A stretch of DNA of 23,091 nucleotides, taken from positions 1 through 23,091 of IMG/VR virus record IMGVR_UViG_3300044608_001279. One strand, given 5' to 3'. The notes under the pieces were generated by a model. That model ran no database searches. It was not told where the DNA came from and worked only from the letters and a program-made list of their open reading frames with translations. Positions 12,633 through 18,835 of this stretch are shown here, piece after piece (positions within the stretch are counted from its first letter, which is position 1; each line of letters opens with the position of its first letter). The position numbers and the translations under genes are program-made. The stretch comes from a virus.

Positions 12633-13209
12633 TGTGGAATGTTGCTGTTTTGCCGTGGAAACGCAGATTTGCACTGACGCCACACGGACCATTTCGTTGG
12701 ATGGGTATGCCAATCTCGCGAAACTCTGCGTCGTCGGACAGCTTCACAACCATCACGGCTGTAGCGTCTTGTCCGATTGCGCGGCTTTCACGAGCTTTAC
12801 CCTGCTCATTTAGTTGCGTAATGCTGATCACTAAGCAACCCAATTCGATGCCAAGTAGGCGCAGACTCCGGCTGACCTCAGCCACCTCACGCTCACGGCT
12901 GCTGTCCTTGCCTAGGTCGCACCGCACTAACTGGATGTAGTCTACGAAGAGTACGCCCAGACCGTCAGGCGACTTCGCCATAGCCCGTGCCGTGGCGCAT
13001 ATGTTGGCGATATCGTACAGATCGTCGCGGATCACCAGACGGCTGTTGTTGAGCTTCTGGATGGCATTGTGGACGCCTCTAATGTCACGCTCGTGCTTGG
13101 CTCCCTCAGCGAGGGTGCGCAGGCTGACGCTGCCTAGCCGGGCAACGAGCCGGTCGATGATCTGATTGGCTGGCATCTCAAGCGAGATGACGAGTATTCC
13201 TTTGTTCAT
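12625..13209 (-). CDS. DnaB-type replicative helicase, C-terminal half (Walker B part)
   Basis: The protein has 194 residues. It begins at the second beta strand of the DnaB RecA-like domain (GILVISLEMP, residues 4-13). It has Walker B VLFVDYIQL (86-94, D90), EREVAEVSRSLRLLGIELG (106-124), the ITQLNEQ segment (130-136) and ARESRAIGQDA (139-149), equivalent to the LRESGAIEQDAD region of DnaB. It ends with PIQRNGPCG...LRFHGKTATF, the usual DnaB C-terminus. The DnaB N-domain and Walker A are absent; they are in 14882-15601. Together the halves total 433 residues, close to a whole DnaB. It is coupled to the upstream gene by ATGA. It presumably assembles with the N-half to form the fork helicase. 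Confidence 0.9.
   Translation of the reverse strand: MNKGILVISLEMPANQIIDRLVARLGSVSLRTLAEGAKHERDIRGVHNAIQKLNNSRLVIRDDLYDIANICATARAMAKSPDGLGVLFVDYIQLVRCDLGKDSSREREVAEVSRSLRLLGIELGCLVISITQLNEQGKARESRAIGQDATAVMVVKLSDDAEFREIGIPIQRNGPCGVSANLRFHGKTATFHNE
13201..13209 (-). repeat. 9-base direct repeat at helicase junction, copy 2
   Basis: ATGAACAAA on the minus strand forms the first three codons of the helicase C-half. The identical 9 bases occur at 14890-14898, at the end of the N-half. Confidence 0.7.
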
Positions 13210-13448
13210 CGCGTTCCATTCCCAGGCCTAGCTGAAGTGTGCGAGTGCTGCCCCGTGTACTCCTCCAACACATACTTCACCTCGATTAGATCCGTCGATT
13301 GATTCTCCGGCATTAGCATGAGCGCCTCCATCTTGGAGCCCAGCGCGTCTTTCGGCCCGATACAGATGATGTCCTGCGTGCGCTTTGGACGCGGCAGCTC
13401 CACGTCTTGCAGCACGTTGGTGCGGCGAATGAGTACCCAGTCGGTCAT
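13206..13448 (-). CDS. Hypothetical protein between helicase halves
   Basis: The protein has 80 residues, MTDWVLIRRTNVLQDVELPR, followed by IICIGPKDALGSKMEALMLM and a Gln/His/Arg-containing end. I chose the ATG at 13448 for its ATGA overlap with the upstream stop; one two codons earlier (13454) is also possible. It overlaps the helicase C-half by ATGA. No family is recognised. Confidence 0.55.
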   Translation of the reverse strand: MTDWVLIRRTNVLQDVELPRPKRTQDIICIGPKDALGSKMEALMLMPENQSTDLIEVKYVLEEYTGQHSHTSARPGNGTR

Positions 13449-13798
13449 TGCCATATCTCCCAGTCGTTAGCCACAATGTCTTCGATACTAAGCTCAAATG
13501 GAGCATGCTGTTTTTCGCATCTTTTTAGCGGAACGCACTGCCCCCAGCTATTACGCCGCACAAATCTAGCCCTACCTTCTGATAGTTCAGTCATAGAGTA
13601 TATAATTCTGCATCCTACGGTTTTTAAAATTGAATGTGGCGATATTCCCTCCCAATCATCTTCGATTAAATCACTACCGCTTATTGAAGTGTTGCCTCCT
13701 GATTTTGAAATACACCGCCCCTCTTTCCAGCTTTTACGCCGCACAGTCCATCCATCAGCCAGTTTGTCCAGCAATTCGCCTCGTGGTATGTCTTGCAT
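13445..13798 (-). CDS. Tandem Tad2/DUF2829-like domain protein
   Basis: The protein has 117 residues with two similar units. Unit 1 (about 8-52) has GWTVRRKSW then LIEDDWEGI. Unit 2 (about 70-117) has RARFVRRNSW then SIEDIVANDWEIW. The R-x-S-W motif followed by D-x-x-x-x-DWE is the skeleton of DUF2829 proteins, which include Tad2, a phage sponge that captures the Thoeris signal molecule. The units are shorter than a full Tad2, and the pairing in one chain is unusual. A good Shine-Dalgarno (GGGAGGA) lies eight bases before the ATG. The gene lies between the helicase halves. The fold call is by motif only; the anti-Thoeris role is a hypothesis. Confidence 0.5.
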   Translation of the reverse strand: MQDIPRGELLDKLADGWTVRRKSWKEGRCISKSGGNTSISGSDLIEDDWEGISPHSILKTVGCRIIYSMTELSEGRARFVRRNSWGQCVPLKRCEKQHAPFELSIEDIVANDWEIWQ

Positions 13799-13799
13799 A

Positions 13800-14579
13800 T
13801 TATGCTTCCTCCCATCTTCTTGGTAACATCACGCGCATCGTGGGTGGCCCGGGCCACACGTCCTGGTCAAGGCACAACTTGTACTGCGACAAGGTCACGT
13901 CGAGTTGCTGGTTGGCGATATCGATAAGTTCGGTGGACGCCTTCACCCATTGCGAGAGATGGGGCGCTTGCATATCGACGACCAAGAAGTAAAAGTCGAT
14001 GTCCTCTTGGCCGGTGATCTGCTCCAACCCGTAAGTGTACCAAGCGGCCTGCTTGTCATACCCAAAGCTAAAGAACTTGTGGTCGAACTTAGACCAGTCG
14101 CTGGTTGTTTTGAGATCAACGATAGCCGGACGCCCCTTGATCTCTGTGATCATGTCAGGACGCCCCTTGCACTGGACGCCGTCACGTTCCCAGAACATGG
14201 ATGCTTCGATGATCTTATTGGCCGTGATCATCTCAAGAAGCGGCTCCACGGCAGCACACGCACCCTCTACACGCGCTCCTTCATCCTCGTTGAGGATCAC
14301 CTTACCAAGGTTCTCTTGGCAAAAGTTCTCCCACGTCAGCTTGCCCTCCTTGGTGCGCCGATCGCACGCTGGCGCAATCGCATACTCGCAGCGCCCCTCT
14401 AGCGCCAAGCTGTGGACGAGCGTGCCGAGTTCCATCTCGCGGGAGGGCTTCCACTCTTGGCTCTCCTTCCACTTGTAGTAGCTTGGACAGACTGCAAAAG
14501 CGTCCAGGCTGTGCTTCGATAGACCGTGGGTTCCACGGTATTTTGTCATTTCCCAATCGTAGTGTATTTCGTTTTTCAT
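13800..14579 (-). CDS. PD-(D/E)XK exonuclease (RecE/Cas4-like, DUF3799 type)
   Basis: The protein has 259 residues. Motifs in order are the GTLVHSL histidine (H57), GRPD (D142), AIVDLKTT (D155, K157) and the QAAWY motif (Q177, Y181), which together define the RecB-family nuclease fold. CPSYYKWK near the N-terminus (C31) is typical of RecE-like phage exonucleases, which resect double-stranded ends for recombination and concatemer formation, usually with an annealing protein. No annealase was recognised here, although the OB-fold protein at 16890-17531 may help. The start at 14579 has the AACAAA-ATG leader; the longer frame is a shadow of the upstream gene. Confidence 0.85.
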   Translation of the reverse strand: MKNEIHYDWEMTKYRGTHGLSKHSLDAFAVCPSYYKWKESQEWKPSREMELGTLVHSLALEGRCEYAIAPACDRRTKEGKLTWENFCQENLGKVILNEDEGARVEGACAAVEPLLEMITANKIIEASMFWERDGVQCKGRPDMITEIKGRPAIVDLKTTSDWSKFDHKFFSFGYDKQAAWYTYGLEQITGQEDIDFYFLVVDMQAPHLSQWVKASTELIDIANQQLDVTLSQYKLCLDQDVWPGPPTMRVMLPRRWEEA

Positions 14580-14583
14580 TTTG

Positions 14584-14898
14584 TTATGGGTTGATTTCAA
14601 GCGCACCGCAGCCAACAATTTTGCCGGCTCCGTCGCGGATGAGTTTTGTTGGACTAGCCAAATCTTTCCTGTGAGGTAGTGCCGTGCGGACATAGCCGGG
14701 AACAATGTACAACGCGCCATTAACCGGGTCTGGCAGGTTGCTGACCTTTGCGTCTTTGCAGCACATGATGGGTACACCATCGATGTCGTCCACCTTGGAC
14801 AGATGAGAGTGAACCTTTACGGACTGGCCGCTTGGCTCGATAATGCCATAGCCAGTAATGACTATGTCGTGAGGTGTAAGGTTAATCAGTTTGTTCAT
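14584..14898 (-). CDS. Conserved phage protein of unknown function
   Basis: The protein has 104 residues. LINLTPHDIVI at the start, IIEPSG (19-24), LPDPVNGALYIVPGYVRTA in the middle, and LIRDGAGKIVGCGALEI at the end match a family I recall as widespread in phage and actinobacterial genomes (LTPH ... PSG ... LP.P..GT.YIVS ... VRD..G.I.GC..L). Its function is unknown; the sequence looks all-beta. It starts inside the last codons of the helicase N-half (17-base overlap) and is the first of the four genes that separate the helicase halves. Confidence 0.75.
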   Translation of the reverse strand: MNKLINLTPHDIVITGYGIIEPSGQSVKVHSHLSKVDDIDGVPIMCCKDAKVSNLPDPVNGALYIVPGYVRTALPHRKDLASPTKLIRDGAGKIVGCGALEINP

Positions 14899-15601
14899 TT
14901 ATCAAGTTTGCAATTATGTTGAGTGCCAGCATCGTCTTGCCGGACTTAGTTTCGCCACCAATGACGACAAAGTCTCCGTATCTGATCGGACACATATTGT
15001 CGATAGCGGAGTAGCCGGTCTTAATCCGCATCGATTCATCGTCGCCAGTCTCGTATCGAGTCAGCGCATTAAGCAAGAGCGCCTTTGTGTCCATGACCTT
15101 CGGCGGCGCAAGCTCACGGGACAGGCTCTCGACCTTCATCACGACATCGCTTAACAACTCCGGCGTCTGCTGCGTCTGGTCGCCAATAGCCATGAGCGTC
15201 TCGTAAGCGACATGCTGCAAGGTGCGCCGCTTGGCGGTGGACTTGACGATTTCGATGAGGTCGCCAATGGCCGACGCAATCGGCATGAGCGTGTAGAGCT
15301 CGCTAAGTTCGTGAAACTGTACCTGAGGCAGTGTCTCGCGTACCTTCTCAAAGACTACACGGATTTCTGACGAAGCGTTCCGGGACTGCTGCTGCAAGAT
15401 GATCTCACAAACTCGGTGACTCAGCGGATCGAAGATGTCTGCTACCTTGAAGTTCTTCTCGCTGATGTGATGCAGGAAGACCTCAGGGTGGTTCAGCGCA
15501 ATCGACGCTATGCCACGTTCAGCCTCGCTTGCGGTTGGCACCACCGTGTCGGGCGGCAACTCCACCGGCTTGCGCCTACCAGCTTTCTTGGGTGCTTCCA
15601 T
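14882..15601 (-). CDS. DnaB-type replicative helicase, N-terminal half (Walker A part)
   Basis: The protein has 239 residues. The N-terminal helical domain (about 24-110, ASEAERGIASIALNHPEVFL, then FKVADIFDPLSHRVCEII) matches DnaB_N. A linker follows, then the start of the RecA-like motor (TGYSAIDNMCPIRYGDFVVI) with Walker A GGETKSGKT at 215-223. It ends 16 residues later at NIIANLINEQTD, just before the strand that carries FFSLEM in normal DnaB. Walker B and all later motifs are missing here and are encoded at 12625-13209. No intein-like sequence is present. It overlaps the upstream gene by 26 bases and the downstream gene by 17. Confidence 0.9.
   Translation of the reverse strand: MEAPKKAGRRKPVELPPDTVVPTASEAERGIASIALNHPEVFLHHISEKNFKVADIFDPLSHRVCEIILQQQSRNASSEIRVVFEKVRETLPQVQFHELSELYTLMPIASAIGDLIEIVKSTAKRRTLQHVAYETLMAIGDQTQQTPELLSDVVMKVESLSRELAPPKVMDTKALLLNALTRYETGDDESMRIKTGYSAIDNMCPIRYGDFVVIGGETKSGKTMLALNIIANLINEQTD
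14890..14898 (-). repeat. 9-base direct repeat at helicase junction, copy 1
   Basis: ATGAACAAA on the minus strand is both the last part of the helicase N-half and the first three codons of the next gene. It is identical to 13201-13209. Confidence 0.7.
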
Positions 15602-16124
15602 TTGATGCCATTAAAGTGTCGCGCTTAAGCAGGGTCTTGATCGGTGTACGCACCATTGAGGATGCACGGGAGAGCCAGCCGTTGAGAAAGCGCCCCATGC
15701 CGCGCTGGGTCTTACGTCGGTGAGTGTCAGCTTCGAGCCAGGCGTGAGCCTTTAGTAGCTCCTGCTCCACGGTCTTCTCGCCGTAGATGATGACCAGATC
15801 TTTCATCAGGCCGGGAGGCACCTGCCAGTCTTTTCCGTCTTGAGTCTGGAATGTCATGTTGTACATGCTCATCGTCTTGCCTGACTCGGGGCCTTGGCAA
15901 AGCTCGTCCACCATTTCCTTCACGGACGTGTACCGCTTACCTGACGACTCGAGCTCTTTGTTCGTGACGATGCACATGGCGTCAGCCAAGTCCTGTGCAG
16001 GCTGTACCGGCTCAGGCGTCACAGGTGATTCTGGCTCGCTAACGATCTGGCATGGCTCCTCGAGAGGGACGACCAGCTCGACTTTGGTGCCGGATTTGTA
16101 GCTAATGTTAATGCTTATGTTCAT
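15576..16124 (-). CDS. Helicase-adjacent protein with AWL/RFLxxWL domain
   Basis: The protein has 182 residues. A beta-like N-terminus and a Pro/Glu-rich linker (about 22-46) lead to a helical middle. The conserved C-terminal unit has ELLKAHAWLEADTHRRKTQR (122-141) and MGRFLNGWLSRA (143-154). This basic unit, with the pattern AWL...N..RR.T.RGM.RFL..WL.R, is seen at the end of phage replication proteins and probably binds DNA or a replication partner. Lying just upstream of the helicase, the protein may act in initiation or helicase loading (inference). It shares the unit with the preceding gene. Confidence 0.6.
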   Translation of the reverse strand: MNISINISYKSGTKVELVVPLEEPCQIVSEPESPVTPEPVQPAQDLADAMCIVTNKELESSGKRYTSVKEMVDELCQGPESGKTMSMYNMTFQTQDGKDWQVPPGLMKDLVIIYGEKTVEQELLKAHAWLEADTHRRKTQRGMGRFLNGWLSRASSMVRTPIKTLLKRDTLMASNGSTQESW

Positions 16125-16359
16125 GTTTTTGATATTTCAATGATCTCATCAACCAACAGATTAGAAAACGAAACACTAATTTTTTCTCCCGTTGTCTGCT
16201 GCGATTCTTACGCAACCAAGCCGATGCCTTAAGAAGTTCATATTTCAGATCCAACTTGCTTGAGTATCCCTCAATCAAAGCCTGCACACGATCATCCTCA
16301 ATGCAGTACACGCCATCCTTTGCCTCAAATTCTATTGTTTTTAATTCTTCGTTTGTCAT
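16108..16359 (-). CDS. Short paralogue of the AWL/RFLxxWL protein
   Basis: The protein has 83 residues. Residues 40-73 contain ELLKASAWLRKNRSRQREKK and LVFRFLICWLMRS, clearly related to the C-terminal unit of the next gene (ELLKA.AWL, RFL..WL.R). The N-terminal part (MTNEELKTIEFEAKDGVYCI) is short and unrelated. The ATG at 16359 is preferred over an upstream GTG. It overlaps the next gene by 17 bases. The function is unknown; tandem duplication then trimming is likely. Confidence 0.6.
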   Translation of the reverse strand: MTNEELKTIEFEAKDGVYCIEDDRVQALIEGYSSKLDLKYELLKASAWLRKNRSRQREKKLVFRFLICWLMRSLKYQKHEHKH

Positions 16360-16378
16360 TTGGTAAATGTGTGCGTTG

Positions 16379-16404
16379 TGCAGGCGCACCCCTGCATGGT
16401 GCAG
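16379..16404. other. Two competing hairpins upstream of 16359 start
   Basis: TGCAGG-CGCACC-CCTGCA (16379-16396) and CTGCA-TGG-TGCAG (16392-16404) are both perfect and share bases, so only one can form. They lie in the 47-base gap before the AWL paralogue. An attenuation-like switch is possible; no T-run is present. Confidence 0.4.
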
Positions 16405-16406
16405 AA

Positions 16407-16739
16407 TTACTTAAGCCCGTCCATCCCATCCCTGAGTAGTCTGAAGAACAACTCAGCGTTCATCGTGACTAGCCAGGGTGTCCTGTTTTTTTTATGAGCA
16501 ACGATCCACGGCTTTCCGGCGCCATCACGTTCTGCCTGCTCAGTGGCCTTGATGAGGTTGAGGTTCTCGACAAACTTCACCTCTTGGTGTAGTCCGCGCA
16601 GCTCCTCACACACCACATCCGGGCTGTCGCCACCTCCGGCAAACTGTTGCCCACGACGGGCCGTGAAGCCCGCCGCACGCAACTCGTCGCGCCAGAGGCG
16701 TTCTCCACGGCAGCCTTTAGCCCTGCTGTTTATTGGCAT
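16407..16739 (-). CDS. Small PD-(D/E)XK resolvase (Hjc-like)
   Basis: The protein has 110 residues. It begins SRAKGCRGERLWRDELRAAG, with a candidate active-site Glu at 13. It continues RRGQQFAGGGDSPDVV (D41), HQEVKFVENLN (E53, K55) and AHKKNRTPWLVTM. The E...D...E-x-K order in about 60 residues is that of Hjc-type Holliday junction resolvases and related VRR-type nucleases, which cut branched DNA during late replication and packaging. The start at 16739 overlaps the HTH gene by 23 bases; the longer frame is its shadow. The specific substrate is inferred. Confidence 0.8.
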   Translation of the reverse strand: MPINSRAKGCRGERLWRDELRAAGFTARRGQQFAGGGDSPDVVCEELRGLHQEVKFVENLNLIKATEQAERDGAGKPWIVAHKKNRTPWLVTMNAELFFRLLRDGMDGLK

Positions 16740-16896
16740 CTCGTTTGACTTGGAGCCAATGGTTAACTTCCTCAAGCGAAAAGCGCAAGCAGCGCGGGCT
16801 GATACGGTGATGAGGAATCTTACCTTCACGCGCCCACTTCAGGACAGTCTGAAGTGAGACGTTTGCGAGCTGGGCAATATCTTTGGCTTTTACCAT
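16717..16896 (-). CDS. Excisionase-type HTH protein
   Basis: The protein has 59 residues, MVKAKDIAQLANVSLQTVLK followed by WAREGKIPHHRIS and LRFSLEEVNHWLQ. This is the HTH_17/MerR-like fold: the helix-turn-helix chooses the site, and a W.R.G.IP wing and R.....V..WL helix complete it. Such proteins include excisionases and small phage regulators. It starts inside the SSB stop (AAATGGTAA), so the two are coupled. No integrase is in the window, so a regulator role is as likely as excision. Confidence 0.75.
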   Translation of the reverse strand: MVKAKDIAQLANVSLQTVLKWAREGKIPHHRISPRCLRFSLEEVNHWLQVKRDANKQQG

Positions 16897-17531
16897 TTGA
16901 GATCGTCCTCCTCTAGTTCAGGTGCTTCTTCCTTCGCTGCCTTCACCTGCGCTGAGGGGAATGCCTTCGCAAAGCCCGCACGATCTGCGGAGATAAACAA
17001 GCTGGTCGCGATAGCCTGGAGATGCTCAGGCGAAAGCGCCTTAACCTCTTTGCCAACCCATTCGGCTGCTTTGATAGCTTCAGCCATAAGCTGTGCAGCC
17101 TGAAAGAGCGCACGCTTGGCATCAGCCACAGTCAGCGACACAGGTGACGAAGCCTGCACAGGCTTGCGTGGGCCTGCCACTGGTGACGCGCCGCTTGCGT
17201 CATCAATGATGGCAGCCTTGTCGGTGACCTTCAACTCGTTCTCGCCGGAATGAGTGGATGTCTTTACTGACAGGCCCTCAAGGCCCTTCTTGCCAGCTTG
17301 TGACTTGATGGTCACCATCTGGCCTTTGAGATCTCCCATCTCGTCTGGCAGCCAGAATGAGGCCTTGCACTCGCCAGTGGCATCTTGGACTACCGCGTTC
17401 TGTACGCGCCATTCACCAAACTTACCCTGACCAGTACGGGGTGGGTAAACCGTCTTGATTGTGACTCTGATCTCACCGATGACGCTGCCGTCGGCAAGGT
17501 TCGCTAAGTCTGCAATTGTTGCTACTTTCAT
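16890..17531 (-). CDS. OB-fold ssDNA-binding protein
   Basis: The protein has 213 residues. An OB-fold (about 14-105) has the VIGEIRVTIKTVYPPR strand pair, WRVQNAVVQDATGECKASFW and GQMVTIKSQAG. A Pro/Ser linker follows (118-131), then a helical region (133-185), and an acidic C-terminal tail EEAPELEEDDLKW. The acidic tail is typical of single-strand binding proteins, which coat replicating DNA and recruit partners with the tail. The leader is AACTTAACAAAA-ATG with no Shine-Dalgarno. It is preceded by an inverted repeat and is probably the first gene of the replication part of the operon. Confidence 0.8.
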   Translation of the reverse strand: MKVATIADLANLADGSVIGEIRVTIKTVYPPRTGQGKFGEWRVQNAVVQDATGECKASFWLPDEMGDLKGQMVTIKSQAGKKGLEGLSVKTSTHSGENELKVTDKAAIIDDASGASPVAGPRKPVQASSPVSLTVADAKRALFQAAQLMAEAIKAAEWVGKEVKALSPEHLQAIATSLFISADRAGFAKAFPSAQVKAAKEEAPELEEDDLKW

Positions 17532-17548
17532 TTTTGTTAAGTTTCATC

Positions 17549-17587
17549 GATGGACCATCCACCGAATGCCAGCAACGTACACGTTGC
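17549..17587. promoter_or_regulatory. Inverted repeats upstream of SSB gene (candidate operator)
   Basis: GATGG-A-CCATC (17549-17559) and the perfect GCAACG-TACA-CGTTGC (17572-17587) lie in the 70-base gap before the SSB gene. On the plus strand the latter is followed by TTTT, but no rightward gene reads into it. It could be an operator or processing site; no clear -35/-10 pair was found. Confidence 0.45.
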
Positions 17588-17601
17588 TTTTCTACGCGCA
17601 A

Positions 17602-17874
17602 CTACTTTTTTGCACGAATTTCATCATCATCGTCATCATCCTCATCATCACACTCTTCTGACCAAGAATGTTCTAGCACACGTTCTTTGTGCATGAGATG
17701 GATGTGGCGATCACGAGCAAAACGGTTGCCCCAACCGGCCTCGTACCGATCTGTGTTGTCGTTATCAAGTTCGTTCTGCGCCTGCACCAGAATCTCGCCG
17801 CACTCAAAGTACTCAGACAAAATGTCTTTTGCACGTTGGATGATAGCTTGGCGTTCAGATTCTTGCGGGCTCAT
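17602..17874 (-). CDS. Small protein with polyacidic tail
   Basis: The protein has 90 residues. A helical N-terminal part (MSPQESERQAIIQRAKDILSEYFECGEIL) leads to an Arg/His-rich middle and a C-terminal CDDEDDDDDDE followed by IRAKK. The acidic run is encoded by ATC/GTC-type triplets on the plus strand (about 17623-17650) and could vary in length by slippage. The tail resembles those that recruit or mimic DNA. ATGA overlaps the preceding HTH gene. The function is unknown. Confidence 0.6.
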   Translation of the reverse strand: MSPQESERQAIIQRAKDILSEYFECGEILVQAQNELDNDNTDRYEAGWGNRFARDRHIHLMHKERVLEHSWSEECDDEDDDDDDEIRAKK

Positions 17875-18128
17875 AACTTGTAATGTACCGTTGGGATTAT
17901 CCTGCCGTCACACGTTTTGTGCAAAAATGTCTTTGTGGCAGCCTTGTTTCGCTTGAGTACATTACGCGCCGCAGTTCTGCCCATATTCAAGCGTTGAGCA
18001 ATTTCAGTGAGCGTGTACCACCCTGGAGGAGCAGACTTTGCGTGCAGATTTTCGGCAAGCTGCGCGAGCCAGTCCCCCTTTACACGGGGAGCCGAAAGCC
18101 TCCGTCCTTTGTTTCTTTTGTCAGCCAT
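17871..18128 (-). CDS. HTH DNA-binding protein
   Basis: The protein has 85 residues. WYTLTEIAQRLNMGRTAARN (38-57) is a clear helix-turn-helix, followed by VLKRN and a C-terminal RIIPTVHYKL that looks like a wing strand. The N-terminus is basic. It is probably a small winged-helix regulator; the target is unknown. It overlaps the metallophosphoesterase gene by 49 bases, more than most neighbours here. Confidence 0.7.
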   Translation of the reverse strand: MADKRNKGRRLSAPRVKGDWLAQLAENLHAKSAPPGWYTLTEIAQRLNMGRTAARNVLKRNKAATKTFLHKTCDGRIIPTVHYKL

Positions 18129-18832
18129 ACAATTGTCTCGTTGTCAGTGTATTCACCCCACGCCCAACCTCTACTCCAAGCAGTGGTTGCAATCCTATTC
18201 TCCGCATAGCCAGCCATTTCTGGATCTCCTAGCCACCCAACAGAGTAGCCAGTCACCCCTTTAATGCGCCGACCTTCAGCGATTTGTACACGGTGAATGT
18301 GGCCCATGACAAGCTTGGTGTACTTGCCGTGGCACATCCGCTCGGCGGAATCCCGCAGCGCATTCTCGCTGTGAAGATAGCCGTGTTGAAATAAGGCATC
18401 ACCTAAACCAACAAAGCCGATCTTGAGCTTGTAGTCGTATACCTTACACTTGATGGCTTTAGCTCGGTCGTGGATCTGGTGGTACACACGAGTCGCAAGT
18501 GCCGAGATGATCGCCTTAGGGTGGCTCATCAGCGTGACTAGCCGGGCCTCGTGGTTGCCAAGCAGATAGTGCTGGGGACGCAGTGCGGAGATAAACGCCA
18601 GACCGTCGTTCAGGTCAGCCTCAGGATCGACGGTAGCGTCGTGACTATCGTTAGTGATAGCGCCACTGCGCAGGCACGTCATGTCGATGGCATCGCCCAG
18701 ATGCAGCACCGTGTCCGGCCTCCATCGATCACGAAAGCGAAGGACTTCCTTGAGTACAGCCTGGTCGGCCATGAAGCCGTGGCTGCATGATACTGCAAGG
18801 AAGCGTTTCCACTTCCGTGTTATGTTAGCCAT
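18080..18832 (-). CDS. Calcineurin-like metallophosphoesterase
   Basis: The protein has 250 residues. The motifs are SCSHG (H18), HLGDAID (D47), LLGNHEAR (N93, H94), FQHGY (H150) and VMGHIH (H178, H180), in the order of the two-metal phosphoesterase fold. The usual first-motif Asp (DxH) is Cys16 here (C-S-H), so metal site 1 may be altered. Phage members of this family may cut DNA 3' phosphates, cyclic nucleotides or RNA ends; the substrate cannot be read from sequence. It lies between virion genes and regulators. Confidence 0.8.
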   Translation of the reverse strand: MANITRKWKRFLAVSCSHGFMADQAVLKEVLRFRDRWRPDTVLHLGDAIDMTCLRSGAITNDSHDATVDPEADLNDGLAFISALRPQHYLLGNHEARLVTLMSHPKAIISALATRVYHQIHDRAKAIKCKVYDYKLKIGFVGLGDALFQHGYLHSENALRDSAERMCHGKYTKLVMGHIHRVQIAEGRRIKGVTGYSVGWLGDPEMAGYAENRIATTAWSRGWAWGEYTDNETIVWLTKETKDGGFRLPV

Positions 18833-18835
18833 AGG

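Noticed and set aside
14580-14780. Upstream extension of the exonuclease frame
   Set aside because: The 67 extra residues are an out-of-frame reading of the gene at 14584-14898; the ATG at 14579 has the local leader type.
14882-15601. Intein or intron as the cause of the split helicase
   Set aside because: No intein ends, homing endonuclease motif or group I/II intron core was recognised between the halves; the block encodes ordinary phage genes.
16740-16829. Upstream extension of the resolvase frame
   Set aside because: It overlaps the HTH gene in another frame, and that frame encodes a clear helix-turn-helix.
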